Below are positions 19,170 to 27,743 of a stretch of DNA of 64,000 bases, piece after piece. The position numbers and the translations under genes are program-made. Position 1 is the stretch's first letter. Every line of letters starts with the position of its first letter. Source of the stretch: Azospirillum brasilense. GTDB taxonomy: Bacteria; Pseudomonadota; Alphaproteobacteria; Azospirillales; Azospirillaceae. The notes beneath the pieces are model-generated. The model did no database searches. It was not told the DNA's origin and was given only the letters and a program-made list of their open reading frames with translations. The DNA is taken from positions 105,791 to 169,790 of the forward strand of contig NZ_QOKV01000014.1 of assembly GCF_008365405.1 (NCBI RefSeq). Direction: 5' to 3'.

Positions 19170-20390
19170 CTTTGCCGGCTGCGACACCGAAGGGCGCCAA
19201 TGGAGCAGATGCGCTGCCCCGCCCAGCAGCAGTCCCCAGAAGGCCGAGCCCACCCCGGCGAAGGACAGGCCGGAGGCGGTGACCAGCATGGTGACCAGCG
19301 CGGCCGTCCGGTTCGCCTCCACCTGCACGGCGCCCATCAGGGCGGAGCCGAAGGCCCCGACCAGGGCCAGCCCGGCCACCGCCTCGATCAGGATCGGCGG
19401 AGAACGGGTGACCATCACCGCCGTCACCCCGGCCAGCCCGGCGAACAGGATGTAGCCGATGCCGCCGACGAAGGCGGCCTGCCAGCGCCGCGCCGGGTTC
19501 GGGTCGGCGTCCGGGCTGGCGCAGAGCGCCGCGGTGATCGCCGCGAGGTTGACGGTGGGCGCGCCGCCCAGCGCCGTCAGGGCGGAGGCCGCCCCCGTCG
19601 CCAGGAAGATCGGGCGGGTCGGCGGGACGTAGTTGTAGGTCGCCAGAACCGCGAGGCCGGGAATGTTCTGCGAGGCCATGGTGACGACGAACAGCGGCAG
19701 CGCGATGCCCACCATCGCCTCCCAGGTGAACACCGGCTGGACGAAGGTCACGCCGGGCCACAGCGCACCGGACAGCGCCGCCCCGCCGGCCAAACCGCCT
19801 GAAGAGTCCAGCGCCATCGCCCCCAGCGCCACCGCCACCGCGGCGGGCACGGCGTAGAGACGCGCCACCCGCCCCACCACCGCCCAGGTCGCCAGCACCA
19901 GCAGCGCCATACCCGGCGCCTGCGACACCGCCAAGAAGGGGGCGAGGCACAGCTTCAGCAGGATGCCCGCCAGCATGCCGTTGGCCAGCGGCTTCGGAAT
20001 CGCGGCGATCCAGCGGCCGAGCGGCGACCACAGCCCGGCCAGGACGATCAGCACGCCGGTCATCACAAAGGCCCCCACCGCGGCGGCGAATCCGCCCTCC
20101 ACCGCTCCGGTGGCGGCCAGCAGCGCCATGCCCGGCGTCGTCCAGGCGATGCTGATCGGCTTGCGCCGATAAAGGCTCAGCCCCATCGCCGTCAGGCCCA
20201 TCGCGACCCCGACCAGGACGAGGCCCGACACCACCTGCTCCGTGCTGGCGCCCACGGCGGTCAGGCCGTGGATGACCACCGCCACCGAACTGGCGTAGCC
20301 GACCAGGGCCGCCAGCAGCCCGGCGCCGACCGCGCGCAGGGAAAGCCCCGTCGAAAGGCCCGTTGCCGGGACGGTGTCGGAAGAGGACAT
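19167..20390 (-). CDS. BenE-family benzoate/proton symporter-like permease
   Basis: A 407-residue integral membrane protein with about 12 hydrophobic helices, matching the BenE family of benzoate:H+ symporters. The family-typical TTPGMALLAA and PTVNLAAITAALC segments lie near residues 85 and 290. The start is the ATG complementary to 20388-20390, with GGAGGG ten bases upstream. It is divergent from a GntR regulator, and a perfect palindrome lies between them, so the regulator probably controls this gene. No aromatic-degradation gene is adjacent, so the substrate is uncertain. Confidence 0.87.
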   Translation of the reverse strand: MSSSDTVPATGLSTGLSLRAVGAGLLAALVGYASSVAVVIHGLTAVGASTEQVVSGLVLVGVAMGLTAMGLSLYRRKPISIAWTTPGMALLAATGAVEGGFAAAVGAFVMTGVLIVLAGLWSPLGRWIAAIPKPLANGMLAGILLKLCLAPFLAVSQAPGMALLVLATWAVVGRVARLYAVPAAVAVALGAMALDSSGGLAGGAALSGALWPGVTFVQPVFTWEAMVGIALPLFVVTMASQNIPGLAVLATYNYVPPTRPIFLATGAASALTALGGAPTVNLAAITAALCASPDADPNPARRWQAAFVGGIGYILFAGLAGVTAVMVTRSPPILIEAVAGLALVGAFGSALMGAVQVEANRTAALVTMLVTASGLSFAGVGSAFWGLLLGGAAHLLHWRPSVSQPAK

Positions 20391-20438
20391 GGCTTGGGAC
20401 CCTCCATCGGGGGTGCAGGACGATGAGACCGGTGATAG

Positions 20439-20450
20439 ATTGGATCCAAT
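20439..20450. promoter_or_regulatory. Palindromic operator ATTGGATCCAAT
   Basis: A perfect 12-base palindrome in the 83-base divergent gap between benE and the GntR-FCD gene. FCD-type GntR regulators commonly bind short AT-flanked palindromes of this form. Its location, 24 bases before the regulator start, suggests autoregulation and control of benE. Confidence 0.65.
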
Positions 20451-20473
20451 ATCCTGGCAAGGGGAGATCACGC

Positions 20474-21163
20474 ATGGCGGTCAACGATGGGCTGTCACGC
20501 CTCGTGGCGCGCGCGCAGCCGCGCCACCGCACCACCACGGAGTTCGTGGAGGCGACGCTGCGCGAGGCGATCCTGACCGGGGTCATCGCGCCGGGCACGC
20601 CACTGCGGCAGGAGGAGTTGGCGGAAACCTTCGGGGTCAGCCGCATGCCGGTGCGCGAGGCGCTGCGCCAATTGGAGGCGCGGGCGCTGGCCGAGTTCCA
20701 CCCGCACCGCGGGGCGGTCGTCGCGGAAATCTCGGCGGCGGACGGCGCCGACATCGGGGCGATCCGCATGGCGCTGGAGCCGATGGCGCTGCGCCTGTCG
20801 CTGCCCGGCCTGACGGCGGCGGACCTCGATCAGGCGGAGGAGCTGATTGCGGAGATGGACGGGGAGGCCGATCCAGGGCGGATGGGGGAGCTGAACCGGC
20901 GCTTCCACATGACACTCTACGCGCGGGCCGGGCGGCCCCGGCTGCTGGCGCTGACGGAGCAGCATCTGTTGGCCGCCGACCGCTATCTGCGCTTCCAGTT
21001 CGCGGCGCTGGGCTACCGGCCGCGATCGCAGGACGAGCACCGAGTGCTGCTGGCGGCCTGCCGGGCGGGGGACGCAGATACCGCCTGCCGGCTCGTCACC
21101 GAACATGTCGGGCAGGCGGCGGAGCAGCTTACGGCGTTTCTGGAGGCGCGCGAGGCGGGGTAA
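20474..21163 (+). CDS. GntR-family transcriptional regulator, FCD type
   Basis: A 229-residue repressor-type regulator. The N-terminal winged helix-turn-helix spans about residues 20-85 (LREAILTGVIAPGTPLRQEELAE, VSRMPVREALRQLEA). The C-terminal FCD ligand-binding domain is all-helical and has Asp and His residues for metal-assisted ligand binding (NRRFHMTLY, EHRVLLAAC, EHVGQAAEQL). The ATG at 20474 follows AAGGGGAGA. It probably senses the substrate of the divergent BenE-type permease, or a product of it, through the palindrome upstream. Confidence 0.9.
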   Translation: MAVNDGLSRLVARAQPRHRTTTEFVEATLREAILTGVIAPGTPLRQEELAETFGVSRMPVREALRQLEARALAEFHPHRGAVVAEISAADGADIGAIRMALEPMALRLSLPGLTAADLDQAEELIAEMDGEADPGRMGELNRRFHMTLYARAGRPRLLALTEQHLLAADRYLRFQFAALGYRPRSQDEHRVLLAACRAGDADTACRLVTEHVGQAAEQLTAFLEAREAG

Positions 21164-21173
21164 ACCCCCGCTT

Positions 21174-22193
21174 CTACTCGACCCCCTCGAACGGATCGCC
21201 CTTCAGGCTGGCGCTGAAGCCCAGATACTTCCAGGTCGTCAGCATGTGATCCGGCAGCGGCGCCGTCACGTCGATCATCCGGTTGCCGCCGCGCGGGTGC
21301 GGCAGGATCAGGCGGCGGGCGTGCAGGTGCAGCTTCTTCTGGACCTCGGCGCCCGGCAGATAGGCCCCCTGCCCGGCGTATTTGCCGTCGCCCAGGATCG
21401 GCGTGCCGATGGCGTTCATGTGGACGCGGAGCTGGTGGGTGCGCCCCGTGCGCGGCCACATGGCGACGAAGGCCGCTTGCTTGCCCAGATTCTCCAGCAC
21501 CGAGTAGTAGGTGACGGCACGCTTGCCGTCGTCCTCGTCGCCGGCCACCCGCTCGCCCTGCGGCCCGCCTTCCTTGGCCAGCGCGAGGTCGATCTTGCCC
21601 TGGTAGGGCTTCGGCACGCCGACCGTGGCGGCCCAGTAGATCTTGCGCACGTCGCGGCCGCGGAACTGCTCCGTCAGCTTGGACGCCGCGAAGGTGTTGC
21701 GCGCCAGCAGCAGGACGCCCGAGGTGTCCTTGTCCAGCCGGTGCACCAACTTGGGCCGCTCCTTCGCGTCGAAGCGCAGGGCGTCCAGCATGGCGTCGAG
21801 ATGCTTGGTGGTGTTGGTGCCGCCCTGAACGGCGAGGCCGGCCGGCTTGTTCAGCGCGATGACGTCGCCGTCCTTGAAGAGAACCAGCGCCTGGAGCGCC
21901 GCGATGTCCTTGTCCGACATGGCCGGCTTCTTCGGCGCGGGGGCCGCGGGGGCGCCCTCCGGCTTGGCCCACTCGGCCAGCGGCGGGATGCGGATGGACT
22001 GGCCGGCGGCGAGCCGCGTCGAGGTCTCCGCCCGCTTGCCGTCGACGCGGATCTGGCCGGTGCGCAGCAGTTTCTGCAGATAGCCGTGACCCACGTCGGG
22101 GAAATGGCGCTTGAACCAGCGGTCGAGGCGGACGTCGGCCTCGTCGGACGTCACGGTCCGGGTTTCCACGCTGGGGGACTTGTTCTCACTCAT
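21174..22193 (-). CDS. rluC: RluC-type 23S rRNA pseudouridine synthase
   Basis: A 339-residue RNA-modifying enzyme of the RluA/C/D family. An N-terminal S4 RNA-binding domain (about residues 18-75) precedes the catalytic domain, whose HRLDKDTSG motif near residue 150 contains the catalytic Asp. RTGRTHQLRVH is a further family hallmark. The start codon overlaps the crcB stop by one base (TGATG), so translation is coupled. RluC modifies 23S rRNA positions 955, 2504 and 2580 in E. coli; assignment to RluC rather than RluD is by overall resemblance and crcB linkage. Confidence 0.88.
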   Translation of the reverse strand: MSENKSPSVETRTVTSDEADVRLDRWFKRHFPDVGHGYLQKLLRTGQIRVDGKRAETSTRLAAGQSIRIPPLAEWAKPEGAPAAPAPKKPAMSDKDIAALQALVLFKDGDVIALNKPAGLAVQGGTNTTKHLDAMLDALRFDAKERPKLVHRLDKDTSGVLLLARNTFAASKLTEQFRGRDVRKIYWAATVGVPKPYQGKIDLALAKEGGPQGERVAGDEDDGKRAVTYYSVLENLGKQAAFVAMWPRTGRTHQLRVHMNAIGTPILGDGKYAGQGAYLPGAEVQKKLHLHARRLILPHPRGGNRMIDVTAPLPDHMLTTWKYLGFSASLKGDPFEGVE

Positions 22194-22594
22194 CAAACGG
22201 GCACCGAAACAAGAGAACGCACGACCGCGAGGCCGGCAAAGAAACCCGCGATGGTCAGCACCATCGAGGCCAGGATGTAACCCGCCGCCGCCGGCAGGGC
22301 GTTCCGCTCCACCAGCAGACCGACATCGAGCGTGAAGGAGGAGAAGGTCGTGAATCCCCCCAACACCCCGACCATCAGCAGCGCCCGCAACTCCGGCGAA
22401 GGCGACCACACCAGTGCGGCCAGCTCCGCCAGCGCGCCCATGGTGAAGCAGCCTACGGCGTTCACGATCAGGGTCCCATAGGGAAACTGCGTGCCCAACC
22501 AATGGCCGACCGCCGTCATCAGCAGATAGCGCGCCATGGAACCGACGGCCCCACCGACGGCAACCGCGGCGAGCGTGGACGGTGATGCGATCAC
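22193..22594 (-). CDS. crcB: Fluoride channel CrcB/Fluc
   Basis: A 133-residue four-helix membrane protein that exports fluoride as a dual-topology dimer. The family motif GGFTTFSSF near residue 80 contains the Phe and Ser/Thr residues lining the pore, and GSMARY and the Asn in TLIVNAVGCF are present. The start is a GTG complementary to 22592-22594, with GGAGG four bases upstream. It is the first gene of a pair with rluC. I do not see a fluoride riboswitch in the short upstream gap. Confidence 0.93.
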   Translation of the reverse strand: MIASPSTLAAVAVGGAVGSMARYLLMTAVGHWLGTQFPYGTLIVNAVGCFTMGALAELAALVWSPSPELRALLMVGVLGGFTTFSSFTLDVGLLVERNALPAAAGYILASMVLTIAGFFAGLAVVRSLVSVPV

Positions 22595-22661
22595 GGAACC
22601 TCCGGAACGGACGGGACGACGGGCATCCCGCGCGGATTAGAGCCAGAAATACAGCGGTTTG

Positions 22662-23573
22662 TCACGCGCCGGGCGCGTCAACCCCGCCACCCCGGTCGCC
22701 CACCCCGAAGATCCAGCCCTCCTGCCGCCGGGTGCGGTCGTCCAGAACCGGCGGGCTCCAGACCTCCTCCCGCCCGGCCAGCCAGCGCAGCCCAGCCGCG
22801 GAGACCAGCGCGTCCGCGTCATGGTCGGTCACCGCCCCGGACAGGCCGGCGGGCGGCGCGCCGAGGACGGCCAGCGCGGCGTCGACCGCCGCCCCGTCAC
22901 GGATCTTGCGAAGACCGAAGCCGGCGCGGATGAGGAACAGGCGCGGGTAAATCTCGCAAAAGACGGTGCGCCCCGGCCCTGGCGGTTCGAAAGGCCAGAC
23001 CGCCACCCGATCCGGCGCCGCCCGCTTCAGGGCGCGCAGCATCCGCATCCCGGCCAGCCCGCCCTTCCCCACCTGCTTGGCGCCGATCAGCTTGTAGGGG
23101 CTCTGCGGGCTGCCGTAGCCGTCGGCCCGGCACAACCGCTCGGTCAGCCGGTGCGGGTCGCGGTACCAGTCCGGCTGCGTCCCGGCGCGCCAGAAGTCGG
23201 CGCCATAGTCGGGGTGCGCCGCGAAGCCACCGCCGGCGAAGTCCGGCTCTGCCCCGGCCACCGCCTCCACCCGGTCCCACAGGTCGAAGGCCGTCGCCGC
23301 GTCGGGGTCCGGGAAGTAGCGTCCGGCCACGTCGAAGGGCAGCGAGAAGGCGCAGTCGATCCCGACCAGCGCCGGCCCGCGCTCCAGCCCGTCGAGCAGC
23401 CAGTCGTACACGGCGCTGCGCGACCATTGCCGCTCCGTGGGCGCGACGATCCGCGGCGGCCCCTCCGCGCCGCATTCCGCGACGGCGACGCCGGCGTAGC
23501 GCTTGCCCACGGCGCCCGACCAGTCGATGGCGACGAAGCGCGTGAAGGCCGGAATCGCGTCCCCCGTCGTCAT
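22662..23573 (-). CDS. DUF429-like protein (predicted RNase H-fold)
   Basis: A 303-residue protein with an N-terminal FVAIDWSG motif, a GIDCAFSLPF segment near residue 72 and a DHDADALVSAAG segment near residue 250. These acidic motifs fit the actin/RNase-H-like arrangement predicted for DUF429 proteins. No signal peptide is present. The ATG is complementary to 23571-23573. The gene is upstream of crcB on the same strand, with about 70 bases between. Family assignment is tentative and no substrate is known. Confidence 0.6.
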   Translation of the reverse strand: MTTGDAIPAFTRFVAIDWSGAVGKRYAGVAVAECGAEGPPRIVAPTERQWSRSAVYDWLLDGLERGPALVGIDCAFSLPFDVAGRYFPDPDAATAFDLWDRVEAVAGAEPDFAGGGFAAHPDYGADFWRAGTQPDWYRDPHRLTERLCRADGYGSPQSPYKLIGAKQVGKGGLAGMRMLRALKRAAPDRVAVWPFEPPGPGRTVFCEIYPRLFLIRAGFGLRKIRDGAAVDAALAVLGAPPAGLSGAVTDHDADALVSAAGLRWLAGREEVWSPPVLDDRTRRQEGWIFGVGDRGGGVDAPGA

Positions 23574-23658
23574 GCCCGATCGCCCCGATCCAATTTCACC
23601 AAGCTGAAAACCGAACGTCCAACAATCAGCACAGGATCATTGCACTTGGAGTGCCCGC

Positions 23659-24135
23659 ATGCCCACCCGCAAGATCGCCGGCCTGCTCGCCGCCGGCCTG
23701 ACCCTGGCCGCCGCCCCGGCGCGGAGCGCCCCGTGCCTTGACATCGCGAGCGTCCAGCGGTCCGCCGACCCCGACCGCAACACGGCGGAGGGCGGGCACC
23801 TCGCGCGGCACATTCCGGGCGCGGTGCCGCCTTCCGAGGCCGTGCAGAGCGTCGGCACGCCGATGTTCGCCGATCACCGGTCCTGGGACGCCGCATGGCG
23901 CGCCCTGACCGGCTATCCGGGCGAACTCCTGTGCGGCGAGGAGCTTGGCGGCACCCAGTTCGGCAAGACGCTGAACGTGCGGGTGCCAGCGCTGTGGTGC
24001 GGGGAAACCGACGGCGCGGGGCGCTGCGTTCGCGCGCAGCCCTTCACCAGCGAAACCGTGACCTATGTGTTCGAGGTTTCCGGTCCCCCGGAAGCCCCGG
24101 CCTGGATCCTCGCGACCGCCTACCCGAAGCCATGA
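23659..24135 (+). CDS. Secreted protein, candidate CdiA-CT-like RNase A domain
   Basis: A 158-residue exported protein. A signal peptide ends near ARSAP at residue 24. The mature part contains GGHLARHIPG, an FADHRSWDAAW segment and a closing WILATAYP. This order of His/Arg, aromatic and Thr-Ala-Tyr-Pro elements resembles the bacterial RNase A-like domain found at the C-terminus of some CdiA toxins. Four Cys residues could form disulfides. The match is by eye and needs a profile search. The ATG at 23659 has GGAG upstream. No obvious immunity gene is adjacent; the convergent neighbour is rarA. Confidence 0.6.
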   Translation: MPTRKIAGLLAAGLTLAAAPARSAPCLDIASVQRSADPDRNTAEGGHLARHIPGAVPPSEAVQSVGTPMFADHRSWDAAWRALTGYPGELLCGEELGGTQFGKTLNVRVPALWCGETDGAGRCVRAQPFTSETVTYVFEVSGPPEAPAWILATAYPKP

Positions 24136-24142
24136 GGCGCGC

Positions 24143-25480
24143 CTACTCCTCGCCCTCCGCGGCCTTGCGGTCGCGCAGTCGCGCCCAATAGTCCTGGCGC
24201 TTCTTGATCTCGCGCTCGAAACCACGCTCCACCGGCTGGTAGAAGGCCCGCCGCGGCATGCCCTCCGGGAAGTAGTTCTGGCCGGAGAAGCCGTCCGCCG
24301 TGTCGTGGTCGTACTCGTAGCCCTTGCCGTAGCCGATCTGCTTCATCAGCTTGGTCGGGGCGTTCAGGATGTGCTTGGGCGGCATCAGGCTGCCGGTTTC
24401 CTTGGCGGCGCGCACCGCGCTCTTGTAAGCGGTGTAGCCGGCGTTCGACTTCGGCGCGGTTCCCAGATAGATGACCAGCTGGGCGATGGCGAGTTCGCCC
24501 TCCGGGCTGCCCAGCCGCTCGTAGGCCTCCCAGGCGGCGGTGGCCTGCGCCAGCGCGTTGGGGTCGGCCATGCCGATGTCCTCCACCGCGAAGCGGGTCA
24601 GCCGGCGGGCGATGTAACGCGGGTCCTCCCCGCCCTCCAGCATGCGGGCGTACCAGTAGAGCGCCGCGTCGGTGTCCGACCCGCGCAACGACTTGTGCAG
24701 CGCGCTGATGAGGTTGTAGTGCCCCTCCTGCGCCTTGTCGTAGAGCGGGGCGCGGCGTTGAATGGCGGTGGCGAGCGCGTTGTTGTCGAGAAGCCCGCCG
24801 TCCTCCGGCACCGGCAGGGCGAACAGTTCCTCGCAGAGATTCAGGCAGAAGCGCCCGTCGCCGTCGGCCATCGCCTTCAGCGCCGCACGCGCGTCCGGCG
24901 TCAGCGGCAGCGGACGGCCCATCTCCGCCTCGGCCCGCGACAGCAGCTTCTCCAGCGCCGCGTCGTCGAGCCGGTTCAGCACGAAGACCTGGGCGCGGGA
25001 CAGAAGCGCCGCGTTCAGCTCGAAGGACGGATTCTCGGTGGTGGCGCCGACCAGCGTGACGGTGCCGTCCTCCACATAAGGCAGGAATCCGTCCTGCTGT
25101 GAGCGGTTGAAGCGGTGGATTTCGTCGATGAACAGCAGCGTGCCCTGCCCGGCCGCGCGCCGCGCTTTGGCCGCGTCGAACACCTTGCGCAGATCGGCCA
25201 CGCCGGAGAACACCGCCGACAGCGGTTCGAAATGCAGATCGGTGGACAGGGCCAGCAGCCGCGCGATGGTCGTCTTGCCGCAGCCGGGCGGCCCCCACAG
25301 GATCATGGAGGCCAGCCGGCGCGCGGCGACCATGCGGCCCAGCGGGCCGTCGGGCTTCAGCAGATGCTCCTGCCCGACCACCTCGCCCAGGCTGCGCGGG
25401 CGCAGCCGGTCGGCCAGCGGGCGGGGGGCGCCCGCCTCGAACAGGCCGCCGGAGGCACCGGAGGCGCCGCGCTTGCTCAT
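24143..25480 (-). CDS. rarA: Replication-associated recombination protein RarA (MgsA)
   Basis: A 445-residue AAA+ ATPase that acts at stalled replication forks. Walker A is GPPGCGKTT near residue 63 and Walker B is LLFIDEIHRF near 118; sensor motif GATTENPSF follows. The C-terminal tetramerisation region carries ARRLTRFAVEDIG and the family ending around NYFPEGM and FYQPVERGFE. The start is the ATG complementary to 25478-25480; longer in-frame readings upstream run through unrelated sequence. It lies 28 bases downstream of the lipoprotein gene. Confidence 0.94.
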   Translation of the reverse strand: MSKRGASGASGGLFEAGAPRPLADRLRPRSLGEVVGQEHLLKPDGPLGRMVAARRLASMILWGPPGCGKTTIARLLALSTDLHFEPLSAVFSGVADLRKVFDAAKARRAAGQGTLLFIDEIHRFNRSQQDGFLPYVEDGTVTLVGATTENPSFELNAALLSRAQVFVLNRLDDAALEKLLSRAEAEMGRPLPLTPDARAALKAMADGDGRFCLNLCEELFALPVPEDGGLLDNNALATAIQRRAPLYDKAQEGHYNLISALHKSLRGSDTDAALYWYARMLEGGEDPRYIARRLTRFAVEDIGMADPNALAQATAAWEAYERLGSPEGELAIAQLVIYLGTAPKSNAGYTAYKSAVRAAKETGSLMPPKHILNAPTKLMKQIGYGKGYEYDHDTADGFSGQNYFPEGMPRRAFYQPVERGFEREIKKRQDYWARLRDRKAAEGEE

Positions 25481-25508
25481 CGCCGATCCACCGATCGCAC
25501 CGGACCGG

Positions 25509-25913
25509 TCACTGGTTGGTGGGCGCGCCGCAGCGCTGGTAGCACATGCGCAGCGAATGCTGGCAGTTGTCGGTCGGCGAGAAGATGCCGCCGCGGTCCG
25601 GACGGTCGAGCCCGCTCTGCACGCGCGCGGCCACGGAGTCCATGCAGGAGTTGTTGCTGCGCTCGCACTGGGTCCGGCAGGAGTCGTCGCTGCCGACGCC
25701 GCCGTCCAAGCGAAGCGACGGGTCTTCGACCCCGCGGGCCGGGCGCGAGGCCGCCGGCGATCCGGAGGGGGCCGCTGTCGGGGCCGTGGTGGAGGCCGCC
25801 GGAGCACCGCCCACGGCGGCGCCGGACGAACGCCCCGGCGCGTCCGCGCAGGCGGCGAGCGCAACCAGGGCGAGGGCCAGCACCGGCCCCAGAATGAGTT
25901 TCGGACGGAACAT
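25509..25913 (-). CDS. Cys-rich lipoprotein
   Basis: A 134-residue predicted lipoprotein. The N-terminus is basic, then hydrophobic, and ends in the lipobox LAAC near residue 22. A Ser/Ala/Pro-rich linker runs to about residue 65. The C-terminal domain has at least six Cys residues in C-x3-C-x6-C and C-x3-C spacing, suggesting a disulfide-stapled domain. I chose the ATG at 25913, with GGGAG 11 bases before it; the ATG at 25931 has no ribosome site. The function is unknown. Confidence 0.7.
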   Translation of the reverse strand: MFRPKLILGPVLALALVALAACADAPGRSSGAAVGGAPAASTTAPTAAPSGSPAASRPARGVEDPSLRLDGGVGSDDSCRTQCERSNNSCMDSVAARVQSGLDRPDRGGIFSPTDNCQHSLRMCYQRCGAPTNQ

Positions 25914-26038
25914 CTCGGCTTTGACTCCCATTGTTCTTGCGTGACCCCGGACGTTGGCGGATGGTCCCCCGCATTGGACCATGCCGCGGGCTCGGCGCCC
26001 ACTATGCCGGGAACGCAAGCGATAAGGGAATGCCTCAA

Positions 26039-26302
26039 ATGAGTCCCAACAATCCCGGCCCGACGCCGCGCCGCCGGACATCGACCACCATCTTCGTGGC
26101 GCTCCTGATCGGCGGCCTGCTGCTGCTCGTCGTGCGCATGCTCGCCATGCCCACCGTCAGCGCCGGCGAGGTCGTCCTGCCCCTGCTGGCCGGCATCGGC
26201 ATGGCGCTGGCCATCGGCGTGATGGTCATGCGGGACCGCCGCGAGCGCAACGCCCTGCCCCCATCGGAGCGCGACCGCCAGGACCGTGGCATGCCCGATT
26301 GA
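26039..26302 (+). CDS. Small two-helix membrane protein
   Basis: An 87-residue protein with two hydrophobic helices (about residues 20-37 and 48-65) and charged ends (PRRR before, RDRRERN after). The ATG at 26039 has AAGGGA nine bases upstream, while the ATG at 26030 directly abuts that site, so I prefer the former. It resembles the many small uncharacterised inner-membrane proteins of alphaproteobacteria. It is convergent with the YqaA-type gene. Confidence 0.65.
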   Translation: MSPNNPGPTPRRRTSTTIFVALLIGGLLLLVVRMLAMPTVSAGEVVLPLLAGIGMALAIGVMVMRDRRERNALPPSERDRQDRGMPD

Positions 26303-26359
26303 TTTTGGCCGGACTGACTGCGGGTTTGCGAGTGACGCGCGGGGCAAGCCCCGCGCCGC

Positions 26360-26938
26360 TCACACGAATTTGAAGCTGAGCAATCCGCCGATGATGATGA
26401 CCAGCAGAACGGTCGTCACCAGCATCAGCCGCTTCTCGATGATGTCGCGGACCTGCGGCCCGTAGAAATGCAGCAGAATCGCGATCATGTAGAATCGCGA
26501 GAATCGTGCGACGATCGAGCACAGGATGAACACCGTCAGGTCGAGGTGCGCAAATCCCGCGGTGATCGTCAGCAATTTGTAGGGTATGGGCGTGATGCCC
26601 TTGAGGATCAGGAACCAGGGGCCGAATTCGGCGAACATGTCCTGGAAGCGCTGGAACGACTCCTGCGCGTTGTAGAGGTCGATGATCAGCCGTCCGACGC
26701 TCTCGAACAGATAGAACCCGACCGCATAGCCGAACAGCCCGCCGATCAGCGAGGCCAGGGCGCAGATGTTGGTGTAGCGCCAGAGCTTCTTGGGCTCCGC
26801 CAGACACATCGGCACCAGCATGATGTCGGGTGGCAGAGGAAAGAAGGAGCTTTCCGCGAAGGAGACGCCGGACATCCACCAGACGGCGTCCTTGCGGGCG
26901 GAGAGCTTGAGAATCCGGTTGTAGAGAGGTTTCAGCAT
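26360..26938 (-). CDS. YqaA/DedA-family membrane protein
   Basis: A 192-residue integral membrane protein of the VTT (DedA-like) domain group. Conserved elements are FAESSFFPLPPD near residue 27, GGLFGYAVGFYLFE near 68, and LKGITPIPYKLLTITAG near 112, the reentrant loop typical of YqaA proteins. The start at the ATG complementary to 26936-26938 has only a weak ribosome site. DedA-group proteins are implicated in lipid scrambling and membrane homeostasis. A second, shorter YqaA-like gene occurs at 33968. Confidence 0.85.
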   Translation of the reverse strand: MLKPLYNRILKLSARKDAVWWMSGVSFAESSFFPLPPDIMLVPMCLAEPKKLWRYTNICALASLIGGLFGYAVGFYLFESVGRLIIDLYNAQESFQRFQDMFAEFGPWFLILKGITPIPYKLLTITAGFAHLDLTVFILCSIVARFSRFYMIAILLHFYGPQVRDIIEKRLMLVTTVLLVIIIGGLLSFKFV

Positions 26939-26984
26939 ACCGCGCGCGCGGCGCCCTCCCGAAGTGACGGAGCCCGAAAACCGG

Positions 26985-27019
26985 AAACCCTCCCTCCGGG
27001 GGTGAACCCGAAGGGAGGG
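26985..27019 (-). terminator. Terminator-like hairpin after rplQ
   Basis: CCCTCCCTCCGGG (26988-27000) pairs with CCCGAAGGGAGGG (27007-27019) apart from a central mismatch. On the minus strand it is followed by TTT and a further TTTT. It lies 80 bases after the rplQ stop and probably ends the ribosomal operon. Confidence 0.6.
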
Positions 27020-27099
27020 CCGGTCGGTCACCTATATCGTCGTCCGCAGCCCGGTGGGCAACGGCGACGATTAGATTTCACGAAAACTCAACCGGGGGC

Positions 27100-27522
27100 T
27101 CAGCCCTCGGCCTCGACTTCGTCCTTGATCTCCACCGGGCCGGAATCCTGGCCCTTGGCGGCGACATCGCGGTCGACCAGTTCGATCACACCCATGGCGG
27201 CAGCGTCGCCGTAGCGGAAGCCGGCCTTCAGGACGCGGCTGTAGCCACCCTGGCGGTCCTTGTAGCGGTCGGCCAGGACGGTGAACAGCTTGGTCACCAT
27301 CGCGTCGTCGCGCAGCTGCGCGAAGGCGAGACGGCGGTTGGCGAGGCCACCCTTCTTGCCGAGCGTGATCAGACGCTCGACGATCGGGCGCAGATCCTTG
27401 GCCTTCGGCAGGGTCGTCTTGATCTGCTCGTGCTTGATCAGCGCGTTCGCCATGTTCGAGAACATGGCCTTGCGGTGGCTGGTGGTCTTGCTGAACTTAC
27501 GTCCGGAAACGCCGTGACGCAT
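27100..27522 (-). CDS. rplQ: 50S ribosomal protein L17
   Basis: A 140-residue large-subunit protein with the invariant N-terminus MRHGVSGRKFSKTTSHRKAM and the core KAKDLRPIVERLITLGKK. The C-terminus has the usual alphaproteobacterial acidic extension. It is the last gene of the rpsM-rpsK-rpoA-rplQ unit, separated from rpoA by a 221-base gap with a palindromic repeat. AGGAGG precedes the ATG. Confidence 0.98.
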   Translation of the reverse strand: MRHGVSGRKFSKTTSHRKAMFSNMANALIKHEQIKTTLPKAKDLRPIVERLITLGKKGGLANRRLAFAQLRDDAMVTKLFTVLADRYKDRQGGYSRVLKAGFRYGDAAAMGVIELVDRDVAAKGQDSGPVEIKDEVEAEG

Positions 27523-27640
27523 GACGGTCCTCCTTCATGGCGTGGCCCCCCTCGGGGAGCCGGTGGTGAACCCGACCGCCCAGTCGTTCGAGCTGGTACG
27601 GCGCGGGGCGGGCCGGTTGGTGGCCCTGGGAAACATACTG

Positions 27641-27725
27641 CCCCCTCCCCGGTCCTCCCCCGCTCTCGCGGGAGAGGGAGCTTGTCCCCTCTCTCGCCGA
27701 AGGCGGGGGAGGGTCAGGGAGGGGG
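27641..27725. repeat. GC-rich palindromic intergenic repeat between rpoA and rplQ
   Basis: Arms of about 23 bases at 27641-27663 and 27703-27725 form an inverted repeat with a few mismatches, enclosing a second inverted pair (GGGAGAGGG/CCCTCTCTC). It resembles the element at 12735-12881. As a transcribed hairpin it could tune rplQ expression relative to rpoA. Confidence 0.7.
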
Positions 27726-27743
27726 CAATGGAACGTTCGAGAC

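Noticed and set aside
22595..22661. Fluoride riboswitch before crcB
   Set aside because: The gap is short and lacks the conserved pseudoknot sequence.
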